Positions 7,737 to 16,071 of a stretch of DNA of 64,000 bases are shown here, piece by piece; within the stretch, counting starts at the first letter, position 1; each line of letters begins with the position of its first letter. Origin of the DNA: Prolixibacteraceae bacterium UBA6029 (GTDB lineage Bacteria; Bacteroidota; Bacteroidia; Bacteroidales; Prolixibacteraceae). Both the position numbers and the translations under genes were made by a program. Below the pieces are notes generated by a model. The model did not search any database and had not been told where the DNA came from. It saw only the letters and a program-made list of their open reading frames with translations. The stretch spans positions 1 through 64,000 of the forward strand of contig DIZL01000007.1 of assembly GCA_002429385.1 (NCBI GenBank), written 5' to 3'.

Positions 7737-9353
7737 ATGAAAAAGACATATACAATAAATATAAGCGGAACTGTTTTCCACATCGATGACGATGCTTTCG
7801 AAAAACTCCAAAAATACCTGCAGATGTTGAACAAACATTTCGGCTTCGCGATGGAAGGTCAGGAAATCATTCAGGACATCGAAGCACGTATTGCCGAACT
7901 GTTCATCGAAAAGACCTCCAACAAACTGGAAGTGATCACCGACACTATGGTCGATGAAGTGATTGCCCGTATGGGTAAACCTGAAGACTTTATGGAGCCC
8001 GGTGAAGAAGAAGCTGCGGAAAAACAGGCCTGGGAACCAAGGTACGATACTGAACAGAAAATGCGGCGTCGTTTGTACCGCGATGGCGACAACCGCGTTT
8101 TTGGAGGCGTTTGCTCAGGAATGGCTGCCTACTTTAACATGGATGTGGTTATTCTCAGAGTAATCTTCTTTTTGCTGTTTTTTCTGATTGGCCCATTCAA
8201 CGTCTTACTATACTTTATACTCTGGATTGCAGTACCCAAGGCAAAAACTACTGCTCAACGCCTGGAGATGAGGGGTAAGGAAGCCAACATATCGAATATC
8301 GAAAAAACGATCAAGGAAGAGGTGAATGAAGTTGGCGCAAGCTACAACAAGTTCATGAATACCCCTGCTGGTGAAAGAGGGCAAACACGCACGGAACGGT
8401 TCGGCGATATGGTAACCAGTATTTTCAGGGTGGTCCTACGGATTGTAGTCTTGATTTTTGGTGCAGCGCTGATCATATGTGGCATCGCCAGCCTGATTGG
8501 CTTCGTCACAACGATGACTATCGGGCATTCCATTTTTAACGGGGGTCCCTGGAGCTTCGGCGGTCATTCAGACATTGACATGTCTGCCCTGCTGAACAAT
8601 TTTGTCAGTCCCGGAGCCCATATCATCTCGGTTATTGCAATTTCACTCCTGGTTGGAATTCCGATTCTGCTCCTTCTATTTATTGGCACCAAACTGTTGT
8701 TCAGGTACAAAACCAATAACCGGCTGATCGGACTGGGCACTTTTGGCGCATGGTTACTCGCACTGATCGTACTGATTGTTGTCGGAGTGAATCAAATCGG
8801 AAACTATAGAAAAGAAACCAGTCAGACCATAACCCGGAATGTAGAATGCGTTAAGTGTAAGACCATCTACCTCGAGATGAATGATGATTTGTATGAATCC
8901 TTAATTCAAAATGATTTCAACCTCGACCGGATGAAAGTTGCCAACGTAAACGGGAATCAAAAGCTGCTTGGTCATCCGCGCTTTACCATCGAAAAAAGCA
9001 GTTCGGGCGAATATCTGCTCCTGATTAAAAAGTCTTCACGCGGAAGCAATAACGAGGACGCGCAGAAAAACGTGGAACAGATTGAATATAATTTCGACCA
9101 GAAAGATTCAACCCTTCACTTTGATCCGTACTATTTCCTGAAAGACAACGCCCAATGGCGTGAACAGGAAGTGTCAATGATCCTGAAAGTCCCTGAAGGA
9201 AAATCAGTTTACCTCAATGAAAAGATGACCAGTATTATTAACGATATCACCAATACCGAAAATATGTGGGATGGCGATATGGTAGGTAAAACCTGGACAA
9301 TGACTGCTAATGGACTGGCATTAAAACCTGCATTTACTATTTCCAAAAAATAG
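7737..9353 (+). CDS. PspC domain-containing membrane protein (538 aa)
   Basis: The N-terminal ~100 residues are cytosolic, followed by a PspC domain (about 103-170: RRLYRDGDNRVFGGVCSGMAAYF then a hydrophobic hairpin). Further membrane segments lie near residues 235-260, 295-320 and 335-355. The C-terminal ~170 residues are a soluble, probably periplasmic domain resembling the beta-rich tails of DUF2807-linked proteins. PspC proteins take part in envelope-stress sensing and toxin-like membrane effects. It is co-transcribed with padR, and a near-perfect terminator follows. The C-terminal function is not known. Confidence 0.88.
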   Translation: MKKTYTINISGTVFHIDDDAFEKLQKYLQMLNKHFGFAMEGQEIIQDIEARIAELFIEKTSNKLEVITDTMVDEVIARMGKPEDFMEPGEEEAAEKQAWEPRYDTEQKMRRRLYRDGDNRVFGGVCSGMAAYFNMDVVILRVIFFLLFFLIGPFNVLLYFILWIAVPKAKTTAQRLEMRGKEANISNIEKTIKEEVNEVGASYNKFMNTPAGERGQTRTERFGDMVTSIFRVVLRIVVLIFGAALIICGIASLIGFVTTMTIGHSIFNGGPWSFGGHSDIDMSALLNNFVSPGAHIISVIAISLLVGIPILLLLFIGTKLLFRYKTNNRLIGLGTFGAWLLALIVLIVVGVNQIGNYRKETSQTITRNVECVKCKTIYLEMNDDLYESLIQNDFNLDRMKVANVNGNQKLLGHPRFTIEKSSSGEYLLLIKKSSRGSNNEDAQKNVEQIEYNFDQKDSTLHFDPYYFLKDNAQWREQEVSMILKVPEGKSVYLNEKMTSIINDITNTENMWDGDMVGKTWTMTANGLALKPAFTISKK

Positions 9354-9387
9354 TTTAAATTAAGCAAGCATATCCTGAAACGGATCC

Positions 9388-9425
9388 CGAAAGGCTGTCA
9401 ATTACGACAGCCTTTCGATTTTTTT
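9388..9425 (+). terminator. Strong terminator of the padR-pspC unit
   Basis: A perfect 12-bp stem CGAAAGGCTGTC (9388-9399) / GACAGCCTTTCG (9406-9417) with a 6-nt loop and a run of seven T. Confidence 0.93.
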
Positions 9426-9452
9426 GAATCTGGCAGAAGAGCCACAGAGCGG

Positions 9453-9843
9453 TGACAGTATGGTAGAAGCAAATAGATCACATAATATTGTTGTGGTGAA
9501 ACCAAAGCCAATGGTGAGTTTTAAAAAATATTACTTTACAATAAAATCTTAGTAACCAGGCAATACCCCCAAGATCCCAATCTTAGCCATCTTCATAAGA
9601 TATATAAGATTAAGGTTGCGGGGGCTTATCTAAGTTACTAAGATTTAATTATAACGTAAGATTTTTTAAAAAGAAACAAACGTGAATATTGGTTTTGATC
9701 CCGAGTACTCGGGACCCCCACAACAATATCATGTGATCCAAACAAATAGCCTGACGACCTTCCGAGCTGCGTAGCGCTCGCCGGGTAGGCGGGCGATACG
9801 CGGATAAGATGCAGACTGACAATGCTATGCTACCATACTGTCA
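9453..9843. repeat. 390-bp nested inverted-repeat element
   Basis: Nested complementary arms lie in order: a perfect 14-bp pair (9453-9466 / 9830-9843, TGACAGTATGGTAG), a 20-of-21 pair (9476-9496 / 9718-9738), a perfect 13-bp pair (9544-9556 / 9634-9646, AAATCTTAGTAAC) and an inner AATCTTA/TAAGATT pair (9579-9585 / 9605-9611). A separate 16-bp palindrome TCCCGAGTACTCGGGA lies at 9699-9714. No reading frame fits the stretch. It could be a decayed mobile element or a large structured RNA. Confidence 0.75.
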
Positions 9844-10210
9844 GTGCTACGCACCTAAAAACTACAGGAAGATGGCTGTATGATAAAACCTAAATTAAAC
9901 CATATTTCTAAGGCTTACTTGCATAATGTAACATCCGTAAAAAATCAGAATATGCAATATTGAATAAAGGGAAACACATCCTCATTAAAATATCAAACGA
10001 TTCATTCCTCTTCCTGAACTGTAAAAAATCAACAGGAATACTGTCAATTTATTTTACACTATATTTTATTCAAATCTTAGTAATATGCTGTATATTAACA
10101 CTTTTACAGTTTGGCACAATACTGGTAATCAAGTTTGGCATAACGCTTAAATGAAAACAAGTAAACCAGTACAGAAAACAGAAATAAAATAAATTCAAAA
10201 ACTCAATATC

Positions 10211-10822
10211 ATGAAAACAACATCCAATGCCCCGGAAACCCGTTTAAATCAGTTAAAGAAAGTGATAACCCGCAATAGTGCAGCGATCACTTGCCTGGTA
10301 TTAATCAGCGGATCGATAAGCGCACAGGACTTCTGGAAACAATTCCAGTCCGAAAACAACAATGACCAATGGATCACTTCAAGCGTTGAACGCACATCTG
10401 AAACCGCAAAAACTTACAAATACATCCAAACTATCGAAGCAGCTCCAATGCTCGATATGGATGTCCTGGTGAACAACAGTGAATACAGGGCAGAAGCATT
10501 TGTTGAAGCCGAAATGGCCGGTGAAGCCGAAAACCTGAAGAATAGCAGCGAGGAAACCTACACCGAAATAATCGAAGCCGAATCCGCCCTTCAGATCGAC
10601 CTGCTGATGAACTACGTTAAGTTTGATGTAAATAAATTTGTGGAAGCCGACAGGACCGCCGAACTTGAAACTCTAAATTCGCAGGATAACTTCAAACAGA
10701 CAGCCGAAACAATCACTGCCGGCGAATGCAATCAACACATCGAACGATATGCCCGCAACCAGATACTGCTTCAGGAAAACAGAACTTCCGTACAAATCGC
10801 CGAAGCTCAAGCCGGGAATTAA
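10211..10822 (+). CDS. Secreted acidic repeat protein, unknown function (203 aa)
   Basis: I do not recognise the family. A signal-like segment (AAITCLVLISGSISA, then QDFW) near residues 24-38 suggests export. The mature part shows an internal duplication of about 40 residues: YKYIQTIEAAPMLDMDVLVN…FVEAEMAGEAENL (about 73-113) and YTEIIEAESALQIDLLMN…FVEADRTAELETL (about 116-155), rich in Glu, with matching hydrophobic positions. It has its own terminator 80 nt downstream and sits alone in a repeat-rich stretch with no partner gene. The start is the first ATG with a plausible basic n-region. It may be a small envelope protein; nothing more can be said. Confidence 0.6.
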   Translation: MKTTSNAPETRLNQLKKVITRNSAAITCLVLISGSISAQDFWKQFQSENNNDQWITSSVERTSETAKTYKYIQTIEAAPMLDMDVLVNNSEYRAEAFVEAEMAGEAENLKNSSEETYTEIIEAESALQIDLLMNYVKFDVNKFVEADRTAELETLNSQDNFKQTAETITAGECNQHIERYARNQILLQENRTSVQIAEAQAGN

Positions 10823-10899
10823 AGAACTATTGAGTTGCTAAAAGGCTATCCAATACAGCAATTGACCAAAAGAATGCCGATGTAAGCCGGTACGAAATG

Positions 10900-10931
10900 A
10901 GAGGGGAACTGAAAATGTTCTCCTCTTTTTT
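10900..10931 (+). terminator. Terminator of the acidic repeat protein gene
   Basis: AGAGGGGAAC (10900-10909) pairs with GTTCTCCTCT (10917-10926) with one G·T pair, followed by six T. Confidence 0.8.
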
Positions 10932-11058
10932 ATGGATCAGATCAGTATAGAAAAAAGTATTATCCCATTGATACCAGGCGCCAGTCTTCAGGCTTTTACT
11001 TCTGCTTTCTGCTCCCATTCCCGTGATGATCCGTTAAGAAACGGACTGTATTTCTGTT

Positions 11059-11244
11059 ATACCTCTTTCATATCTCTTTCATACCTCTTTCAGTACAAAT
11101 TCGAAACAAATACGTAACAAATACGTAACAAATTCGAAACAAATACGTACCGCTTCGAATTTGTTTCGAATTTGTTACGTATTTGTTACGTATTTGTTTC
11201 GAATTTGTACTGAAAGAGGTATGAAAGAGATATGAAAAAGGTAT
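11059..11244. repeat. 186-bp giant hairpin built of 11-nt units (family A, copy 1)
   Basis: The arms 11059-11144 and 11159-11244 are complementary at 85 of 86 positions around a 14-nt centre. Each arm is a string of 11-nt units in perfect register: ATACCTCTTTC, ATATCTCTTTC, ATACCTCTTTC, AGTACAAATTC, GAAACAAATAC, GTAACAAATAC, GTAACAAATTC, then a 9-nt GAAACAAAT. No ORF uses it. A second, diverged copy lies at 35724-35889. Eleven nt is one turn of A-form RNA. Confidence 0.95.
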
Positions 11245-11447
11245 GAAAGAGAATATAAGCATTCCTTTCGGGATTGTTAGGGGATCAGGTCTGAATACAA
11301 AAGATACAGCATTAAAAATTACGTTCGAACAGCACGTTCTACAGGTTTCTGACCCGCTCATTTATCCTGAAATCAAATCAGGAAGTGCAAAATAGTGCAT
11401 ATCGACGCAAAATTCACCAGTTTGTAGGTAATTTGTTTTATGCTGCC

Positions 11448-11455
11448 TATCTTTA
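11448..11455 (+). promoter_or_regulatory. -7-like box before the DUF6266 gene
   Basis: TATCTTTA, one base off TAnnTTTG, 82 nt before the ATG at 11538. Confidence 0.35.
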
Positions 11456-11537
11456 GTTCTGATCAGATGAAGAAGCGGATTTTCCCTCTTTTATCGTTCA
11501 GGCAATTTAAGTTAAATCAATTCAAAAACCAATACTC

Positions 11538-12209
11538 ATGGCAAGGATCAATCAAGGTATTTCGGGTGGATTTTCCGGCAAGGTCGGAACAGTGACAGGC
11601 GGAAACTGGAATGGTATCGACTATATGCGTTCCAATGAATCTGTCAGTAAAAATTCAAATTCAACAGCTCAGCTCAATCAGAGGGCCAGGCTCACAACCG
11701 TGGTGCAGTTTCTGAGACCGTTAAAGGAATTCCTGCGTATTGGCTTCAAAAACCGTGCGTCAAAACTGTCGGCCTTTAATGCAGCCACTTCGTATAATCT
11801 GGAGCATGCACTTGCGGGGTCCTTCCCCGATTACCAGATTGAATACTCCAGGGTAAGGGTCAGCCAGGGCAAGCTTCCCGGGGCTTTAAACCCTGCAGCC
11901 GTTGCAGGTCCTTCAGGCGAAATCAGGTTTACCTGGGATAATAATTCAACGGCAATCGATGCCATGGCTGATGACATGGTGGCAGTGGTGATATACAATC
12001 CCGCCAGGAAAAGCGCCCTTTCGTTTACGGGAGGCAGCACCCGTTTAGGCGGAAGCCAGAGTGTCACCCTTCCGGCGAGCTTTTCAGGGGACGAGGTGCA
12101 TTGCTATATCTCTTTCCAGAATGTCAGCCAGACGGTGATTTCAGACAGCCGTTTTGTATGCAGCCTGGGAGAAGCTCCGGATTTTGGGAAACAGGTAAAT
12201 ATGTGGTAA
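11538..12209 (+). CDS. DUF6266 family protein (223 aa)
   Basis: The N-terminus MARINQGISGGFSGKVGTVTGGNW…YMRS is the signature of DUF6266, a family restricted to Bacteroidota and of unknown function. It has no signal peptide or membrane segment and is rich in Gly/Ser and beta-strand patterns. Length is usual. It is followed after 88 nt by a four-helix-bundle suffix-domain gene, with a hairpin between them. Genomes often carry many DUF6266 copies in intergenic islands, which fits the repeat-rich setting here. Confidence 0.85.
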   Translation: MARINQGISGGFSGKVGTVTGGNWNGIDYMRSNESVSKNSNSTAQLNQRARLTTVVQFLRPLKEFLRIGFKNRASKLSAFNAATSYNLEHALAGSFPDYQIEYSRVRVSQGKLPGALNPAAVAGPSGEIRFTWDNNSTAIDAMADDMVAVVIYNPARKSALSFTGGSTRLGGSQSVTLPASFSGDEVHCYISFQNVSQTVISDSRFVCSLGEAPDFGKQVNMW

Positions 12210-12210
12210 C

Positions 12211-12277
12211 TTTCGTTGGACAATTCTGACTTCGTGGACGATTAAAATGTCAAGATTGTCGGGACTGTCCAACGAAA
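12211..12277 (+). repeat. Stem-loop leader before the four-helix gene
   Basis: A perfect 12-bp outer stem TTTCGTTGGACA (12211-12222) / TGTCCAACGAAA (12266-12277). Inside it, GACAATTCTGAC and GTCAAGATTGTC (12219-12230 / 12249-12260) are also largely complementary as an alternative stem. It ends 20 nt before the next start codon, so it may act as an mRNA leader structure or mark a mobile boundary. Confidence 0.75.
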
Positions 12278-12297
12278 TTTAAATAAAGGAGTTAGCT

Positions 12298-12870
12298 ATG
12301 GACAAACAATACAACCCCGATGGTTTTATCCCCAAGCATGGAGGTTACGAACGTTTAATCACCTACCAAAAGTCTGAAGTCATTTACGATGGCACCTACT
12401 ATTTCTGCAAAAAATATTTCCACCCCTACGACCGCACTATTGACCAAATGATACAAGCCGCACGTTCCGGCAAACAAAACATTATTGAAGGGAGCATGGC
12501 TTCGGGTACTTCAAAAGAAACAGAAATTAAACTCACCAATGTTGCAAGAGCTTCACTTGAAGAACTTTTAGCCGATTACAAGGACTTTTTGCGAACCCGC
12601 AAATTAATAATCTGGGACAAGAAACATAGTTATTATCCCCACCTCACCAAACTGCTCACAACTCCGGATGCTTCTTATGAAACCTACCGGAAAGGAATTG
12701 AAAACCCCAATCCGGAAGTATCTGCCAATGTTATGATTGGCTTGATCAATATAACTTCCTTTCTGCTCGCTAAACAACTGAAAACACTTGAAAAAGAATT
12801 TCTACTGGAAGGTGGACTGCGGGAACGAATGTCACAAGCCAGGATTGATGTAAGGAGAAAACAAAAATAG
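12298..12870 (+). CDS. Four-helix-bundle suffix-domain protein (190 aa)
   Basis: All-helical protein of the 23S rRNA intervening-sequence (IVP) type with the C-terminal suffix domain. The IVP-like core is visible in FCKKYFHPYDRTIDQMIQAARSGKQNIIEG followed by SKETEIKLTNVARASLEELLADY, and the suffix helix in NVMIGLINITSFLLAKQLKTLEKEF. Related proteins occur inside 23S rRNA intervening sequences or scattered between genes; the Avd relatives work in diversity-generating retroelements. A Shine-Dalgarno-like AAAGGAG lies 7 nt before the ATG, and the stem-loop at 12211-12277 is just upstream. No reverse transcriptase or template repeat is nearby. Function unknown. Confidence 0.85.
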   Translation: MDKQYNPDGFIPKHGGYERLITYQKSEVIYDGTYYFCKKYFHPYDRTIDQMIQAARSGKQNIIEGSMASGTSKETEIKLTNVARASLEELLADYKDFLRTRKLIIWDKKHSYYPHLTKLLTTPDASYETYRKGIENPNPEVSANVMIGLINITSFLLAKQLKTLEKEFLLEGGLRERMSQARIDVRRKQK

Positions 12871-13019
12871 CTGCATTTGGCTTACTCTCTACTAAGCAAA
12901 ACATATCATCTGGACTCAAAATTCACCATTATCTTGCAGGACTGCGCCATTGTAATGACATCTATGAAATAAATGTCGAATAAGGATATTCACAGGACAT
13001 ATTCAGAAAGAAAGATTTT

Positions 13020-14372
13020 CTAAAAGATCATATAAAACGTGGTTTCTTTATCGGGCACAGACTTGACCTGGAGGCTTCCGCCGTGGAGGCGCATAATCTG
13101 GCGCGAAAGGCTTAGTCCTATGCCCGAACCGCTTTCGCGGGTTGTAAAGAAGGGCACAAAAATCTGCTCCATGATTTCAGCCGGTATTCCGGGGCCATTG
13201 TCGGAGACACAAATTTCAGGACGATTGTTTGCAGTCACATCCACCGTTATGTGGATGCTTCTATCTTTTTCCTGAGCTTTCAGTGATTCAATGGCATTTT
13301 TCAGCAGGTTAAGCAGAACCTGTGAGATCAGGTTTTCGTCGGCAAAGAGTTCCATTTCAGGAGGATTTATGACCACCGTTAGCTTCACCCTGTCGCTGTT
13401 TTCCAAAGAGGAGTACAGCACTTTGATGCGGTTGATCAGATCTTCAGCCTTAAACACTTTCTTTTCGGGTTTGGGCAGGCGGGTCAGTTTACGGTAAGTC
13501 TCCACAAACTGGATCAAACCATTGCCCTGTTCCCCTATTACATTTAACCCACGAACGGTTGTACGTATTGTTTTTTCGTCGATCTCCCGTGGAAGGACCT
13601 CGTGACCGTCGATGGTGAAAAGATTGCTCAGGCTTTGTGAGAGCGAGGTAATCGGGGCGATAGAATTCATAATCTCGTGCATCAGGACACGGATCAGTTT
13701 CATCCATGAATCCAATTCCTTTTCATCCAGTTCATTGCGGATGTCCTGTACTGAGAGCAAAGTGAGTTCACTGTCCTTCACCTTAAACGTTGAGGCCTTA
13801 AGCGACAACTGGATGGTTCCCCGGGTGGTTGCAACGGATACCAGTTTCTGCTCAAAAGGCTTAATATTGCGGATCGACTGGAAAAGGTTCAGGTTCACTT
13901 TTTCCAGCTGGTTCAGGTGGGTCAGCACTTTGACGCCCAGCATCTTTTTGGCAGCAGTATTGGCATGAAGCACAAACCCTTTGGAATTAAAGGTCACGAT
14001 TCCCGTGGCCACATGTTCAAGCAAGGTTTGGAAATACTGTTCCTGTTGATGGCTTTCAATCTTTAGCTTCTGTATTTGCCTGTTTACTTTCTCCAGTCCC
14101 ATGTAGATTTCGAGAACGGGACCTTTGGAGTTGCCATCAGGGAAGGAAAGGGCCGAATCATCATTCTGAACTGAATTGAGGAAATAACTTATTTTCCGAT
14201 TGGTTGAATTCAGGTAATAGATCAGGTTAATGATCATCAGAATGATGAGGAATACGCACAACAGGATGGACACTATAGAGTACCCGCGGGCGATGGTCCA
14301 ACCCGCAGCCATGGAAAGCAATGCGATCAGCACCAACCTGTAGATCATTTGGAAATGATTGTTTGTCCTCAT
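13020..14372 (-). CDS. Sensor histidine kinase (450 aa)
   Basis: Membrane kinase: two N-terminal hydrophobic segments (about 10-30 and 33-53) with almost no periplasmic loop, a PAS-like domain (about 105-215), an H-box LIRVLMHEIMNSIAPIT with the phospho-His, then HATPase_c with N box LLNLLKNAIES, G1 VSDNGPGIP and G2 SGSGIGLSLS. It is the second gene of a pair and overlaps the upstream sigma-54 regulator by 4 nt (ATGA). It should phosphorylate that regulator. The signal is probably sensed in the membrane or cytosol because no extracytoplasmic domain exists. This NtrB-like kinase type commonly accompanies divergent efflux/FtsX loci in Bacteroidota, as here. Confidence 0.93.
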   Translation of the reverse strand: MRTNNHFQMIYRLVLIALLSMAAGWTIARGYSIVSILLCVFLIILMIINLIYYLNSTNRKISYFLNSVQNDDSALSFPDGNSKGPVLEIYMGLEKVNRQIQKLKIESHQQEQYFQTLLEHVATGIVTFNSKGFVLHANTAAKKMLGVKVLTHLNQLEKVNLNLFQSIRNIKPFEQKLVSVATTRGTIQLSLKASTFKVKDSELTLLSVQDIRNELDEKELDSWMKLIRVLMHEIMNSIAPITSLSQSLSNLFTIDGHEVLPREIDEKTIRTTVRGLNVIGEQGNGLIQFVETYRKLTRLPKPEKKVFKAEDLINRIKVLYSSLENSDRVKLTVVINPPEMELFADENLISQVLLNLLKNAIESLKAQEKDRSIHITVDVTANNRPEICVSDNGPGIPAEIMEQIFVPFFTTRESGSGIGLSLSRQIMRLHGGSLQVKSVPDKETTFYMIF

Positions 14373-15733
14373 TGTACTGTCTTTTTGATTTTGTTGTACA
14401 AGGTCTGGCGCGATACGCCCAGCTGATCGGCCGCAGCGCTGAGGTTCCCGTTATTCTTGTCAATGGCCAGATTGATCATCCGTTTTTCCATTTCTTCAAG
14501 AGTGAGTTCAGGAGTAATGTTTTTTCCCGATTGCACCGGCCTCATGAAAAAATCTTCGGGTTTAAGCAAATTGCTTTCACTCAGGATGACCGCCTTTTCG
14601 ATGGTATGCTGCAATTCGCGGATGTTTCCGGGCCACTGGTATTTCAGCAACTTATCCTGGGCCTGCTGATTGATCTTCAGGTTTGGCTTGTTGTATTTGG
14701 AGGCATATTTCCGTAGGAAAAATTCGGCGAGGACCAGGATGTCATTTCCACGCTCACGAAGGGGCGGTACTTCAATCTGGATGGTATTGATGCGGTAGAG
14801 CAAATCTTCGCGAAACAGGCCATCCAGAACCATGCTCTCGAGGTTCTTGTTGGTGGCACAGATCAGGCGGATATCCACAGGAACCGTCTGATTGGAACCG
14901 ATGCGCGAAACCTGTCGGTTCTGTATGGCGGCCAGCAGTTTGGCCTGCAGATGGAAGGAAAGGTTCCCGATCTCGTCGAGGAAGAGGCTGCCTTTATCGG
15001 CTACTTCAAACTTTCCGGGTCGATTTTCGCGGGCATCGGTAAAGGCGCCTTTCACATGGCCAAAGAGTTCACTTTCGAAAAGGGTCTCGGTAATTGCCCC
15101 CATGTCAACGCTGACGAGGATTTCATCGGCACGGTTTGACAGGCGGTGAATTTCCTGTGCAATCAGTTCTTTCCCGGTACCATTCTCGCCTGTGATCAGC
15201 ACATTGGCATCGGTTTTGGCTACCTTGCGCACCAGATTCAGCACTTGGGTCAGTTGGATGGACGAACCAACAATGAATTTCTGTTCACGGTTGATCTCAC
15301 TCTTCAGGCCTTTTTCCTTCTCCTTAAGCTGTACCACTTCCTTTTTTGACAGGTTAAGCTGGATGGCAGATTTCACGGTGGCCAGCAACTTGGCATTATC
15401 CCAGGGCTTCAGTACAAAATCGGTTGCCCCGGCTTTCAGGGCCTTTACGGTCAGTTCCACATCGCCGTACGCGGTTATCATTACCACCGAAATTTCCGGG
15501 TTGGTTTCCTTTATGCGGCCCAACCAGTAGATGCCCTCATTTCCGGTATTGATGCCCGCCTTAAAATTCATATCGAGGATAGCCAGGTTGTAATCGTTTT
15601 TACGCAGTTCGGTGGGGATCAGGTTCGGATCGGAAAGGGTGGTGACGGATTGGAATTCAGGAGTCAGCATAATGTCGAGCGCACTCAAAATGCTTTTGTT
15701 GTCATCGACAATCAAGATATTTCCTTTGGCCAT
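14369..15733 (-). CDS. Sigma-54-dependent response regulator, NtrC family (454 aa)
   Basis: Receiver domain (1-125; phospho-Asp in LAILDMNF, Lys in LKPWD), AAA+ sigma-54 activator domain (about 145-380; Walker A GENGTGKE, GAFTGA loop in the form GAFTDA, Walker B SLFLDEIGN, arginine-finger region) and a Fis-type HTH at the end (NLSAAADQLGVSRQTLYNKIKK). The start MAKGNILIVDDNK at 15733 is preferred over an upstream in-frame Met because it places the receiver at the N-terminus. It is divergent from the efflux locus, with a sigma-54 promoter and two dyad sites in between, so it likely activates that locus and may control itself. Confidence 0.95.
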   Translation of the reverse strand: MAKGNILIVDDNKSILSALDIMLTPEFQSVTTLSDPNLIPTELRKNDYNLAILDMNFKAGINTGNEGIYWLGRIKETNPEISVVMITAYGDVELTVKALKAGATDFVLKPWDNAKLLATVKSAIQLNLSKKEVVQLKEKEKGLKSEINREQKFIVGSSIQLTQVLNLVRKVAKTDANVLITGENGTGKELIAQEIHRLSNRADEILVSVDMGAITETLFESELFGHVKGAFTDARENRPGKFEVADKGSLFLDEIGNLSFHLQAKLLAAIQNRQVSRIGSNQTVPVDIRLICATNKNLESMVLDGLFREDLLYRINTIQIEVPPLRERGNDILVLAEFFLRKYASKYNKPNLKINQQAQDKLLKYQWPGNIRELQHTIEKAVILSESNLLKPEDFFMRPVQSGKNITPELTLEEMEKRMINLAIDKNNGNLSAAADQLGVSRQTLYNKIKKTVQ

Positions 15734-15780
15734 GATTTTTGATTTAAAGGTACAATCCTGTAAAATTAAAAGCAAGGGAG

Positions 15781-15820
15781 TGTAAAAATATTTTACATTG
15801 AGATGTCAAATATTTTTACC
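15781..15820 (+). promoter_or_regulatory. Paired upstream activator sites for the NtrC-type regulator
   Basis: Two 17-nt dyads lie 23 bp apart: TGTAAAA-ATA-TTTTACA (15781-15797, perfect arms) and TGTCAAA-TAT-TTTTACC (15804-15820, degenerate). They lie 53-92 bp before the sigma-54 -24 element and beside the regulator's own start. Position and symmetry fit NtrC-type enhancer sites; binding is inferred. Confidence 0.7.
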
Positions 15821-15872
15821 TTACACACAGCAACTGGAACAATAAGGACTGAAGCACTGCACGTTATGTTTT

Positions 15873-15888
15873 TGGCACTATTATGGCA
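15873..15888 (+). promoter_or_regulatory. Sigma-54 (-24/-12) promoter of the efflux locus
   Basis: TGGCACTATTATGGCA matches the RpoN consensus TGGCACG-N4-TTGCA with exact GG-N10-GC spacing and two differences outside GG/GC. It points toward the TolC gene at 16072. Confidence 0.85.
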
Positions 15889-15926
15889 CAGTAGATTGCA
15901 AATGCATATAAGTAATTTAACAGATT

Positions 15927-16051
15927 TAATGTCGTGTTTTATTCACCCCAAACCCCTAAAGGGGCTTAAGCTACCTGCATAGGAAATGCTTATAGAAGGC
16001 GAAAGTCCCCTTTAGGGGATTTAGGGGTAAAAGAAATTTAATATGACATTA
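15927..16051. repeat. 125-bp miniature inverted-repeat element in the efflux leader
   Basis: Outer ends TAATGTC (15927-15933) / GACATTA (16045-16051). Inner complementary arms contain CCCCTAAAGGGG (15953-15964) / CCCCTTTAGGGG (16007-16018), and an ACCCC/GGGGT pair lies between them. It lies wholly between the sigma-54 promoter and the TolC start, so the mRNA leader would carry a large hairpin. Confidence 0.7.
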
Positions 16052-16071
16052 TTTCATTCCTAACACTTAGA

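Noticed and set aside
9960..10154. 64-codon frame rich in Phe, Ile and Leu before the acidic repeat protein
   Set aside because: AT-rich stretch that gives hydrophobic residues by composition alone; no promoter, ribosome site or family pattern.
12298..12870. Diversity-generating retroelement around the four-helix gene (Avd-like)
   Set aside because: No reverse transcriptase, template repeat or variable-repeat gene is present nearby.
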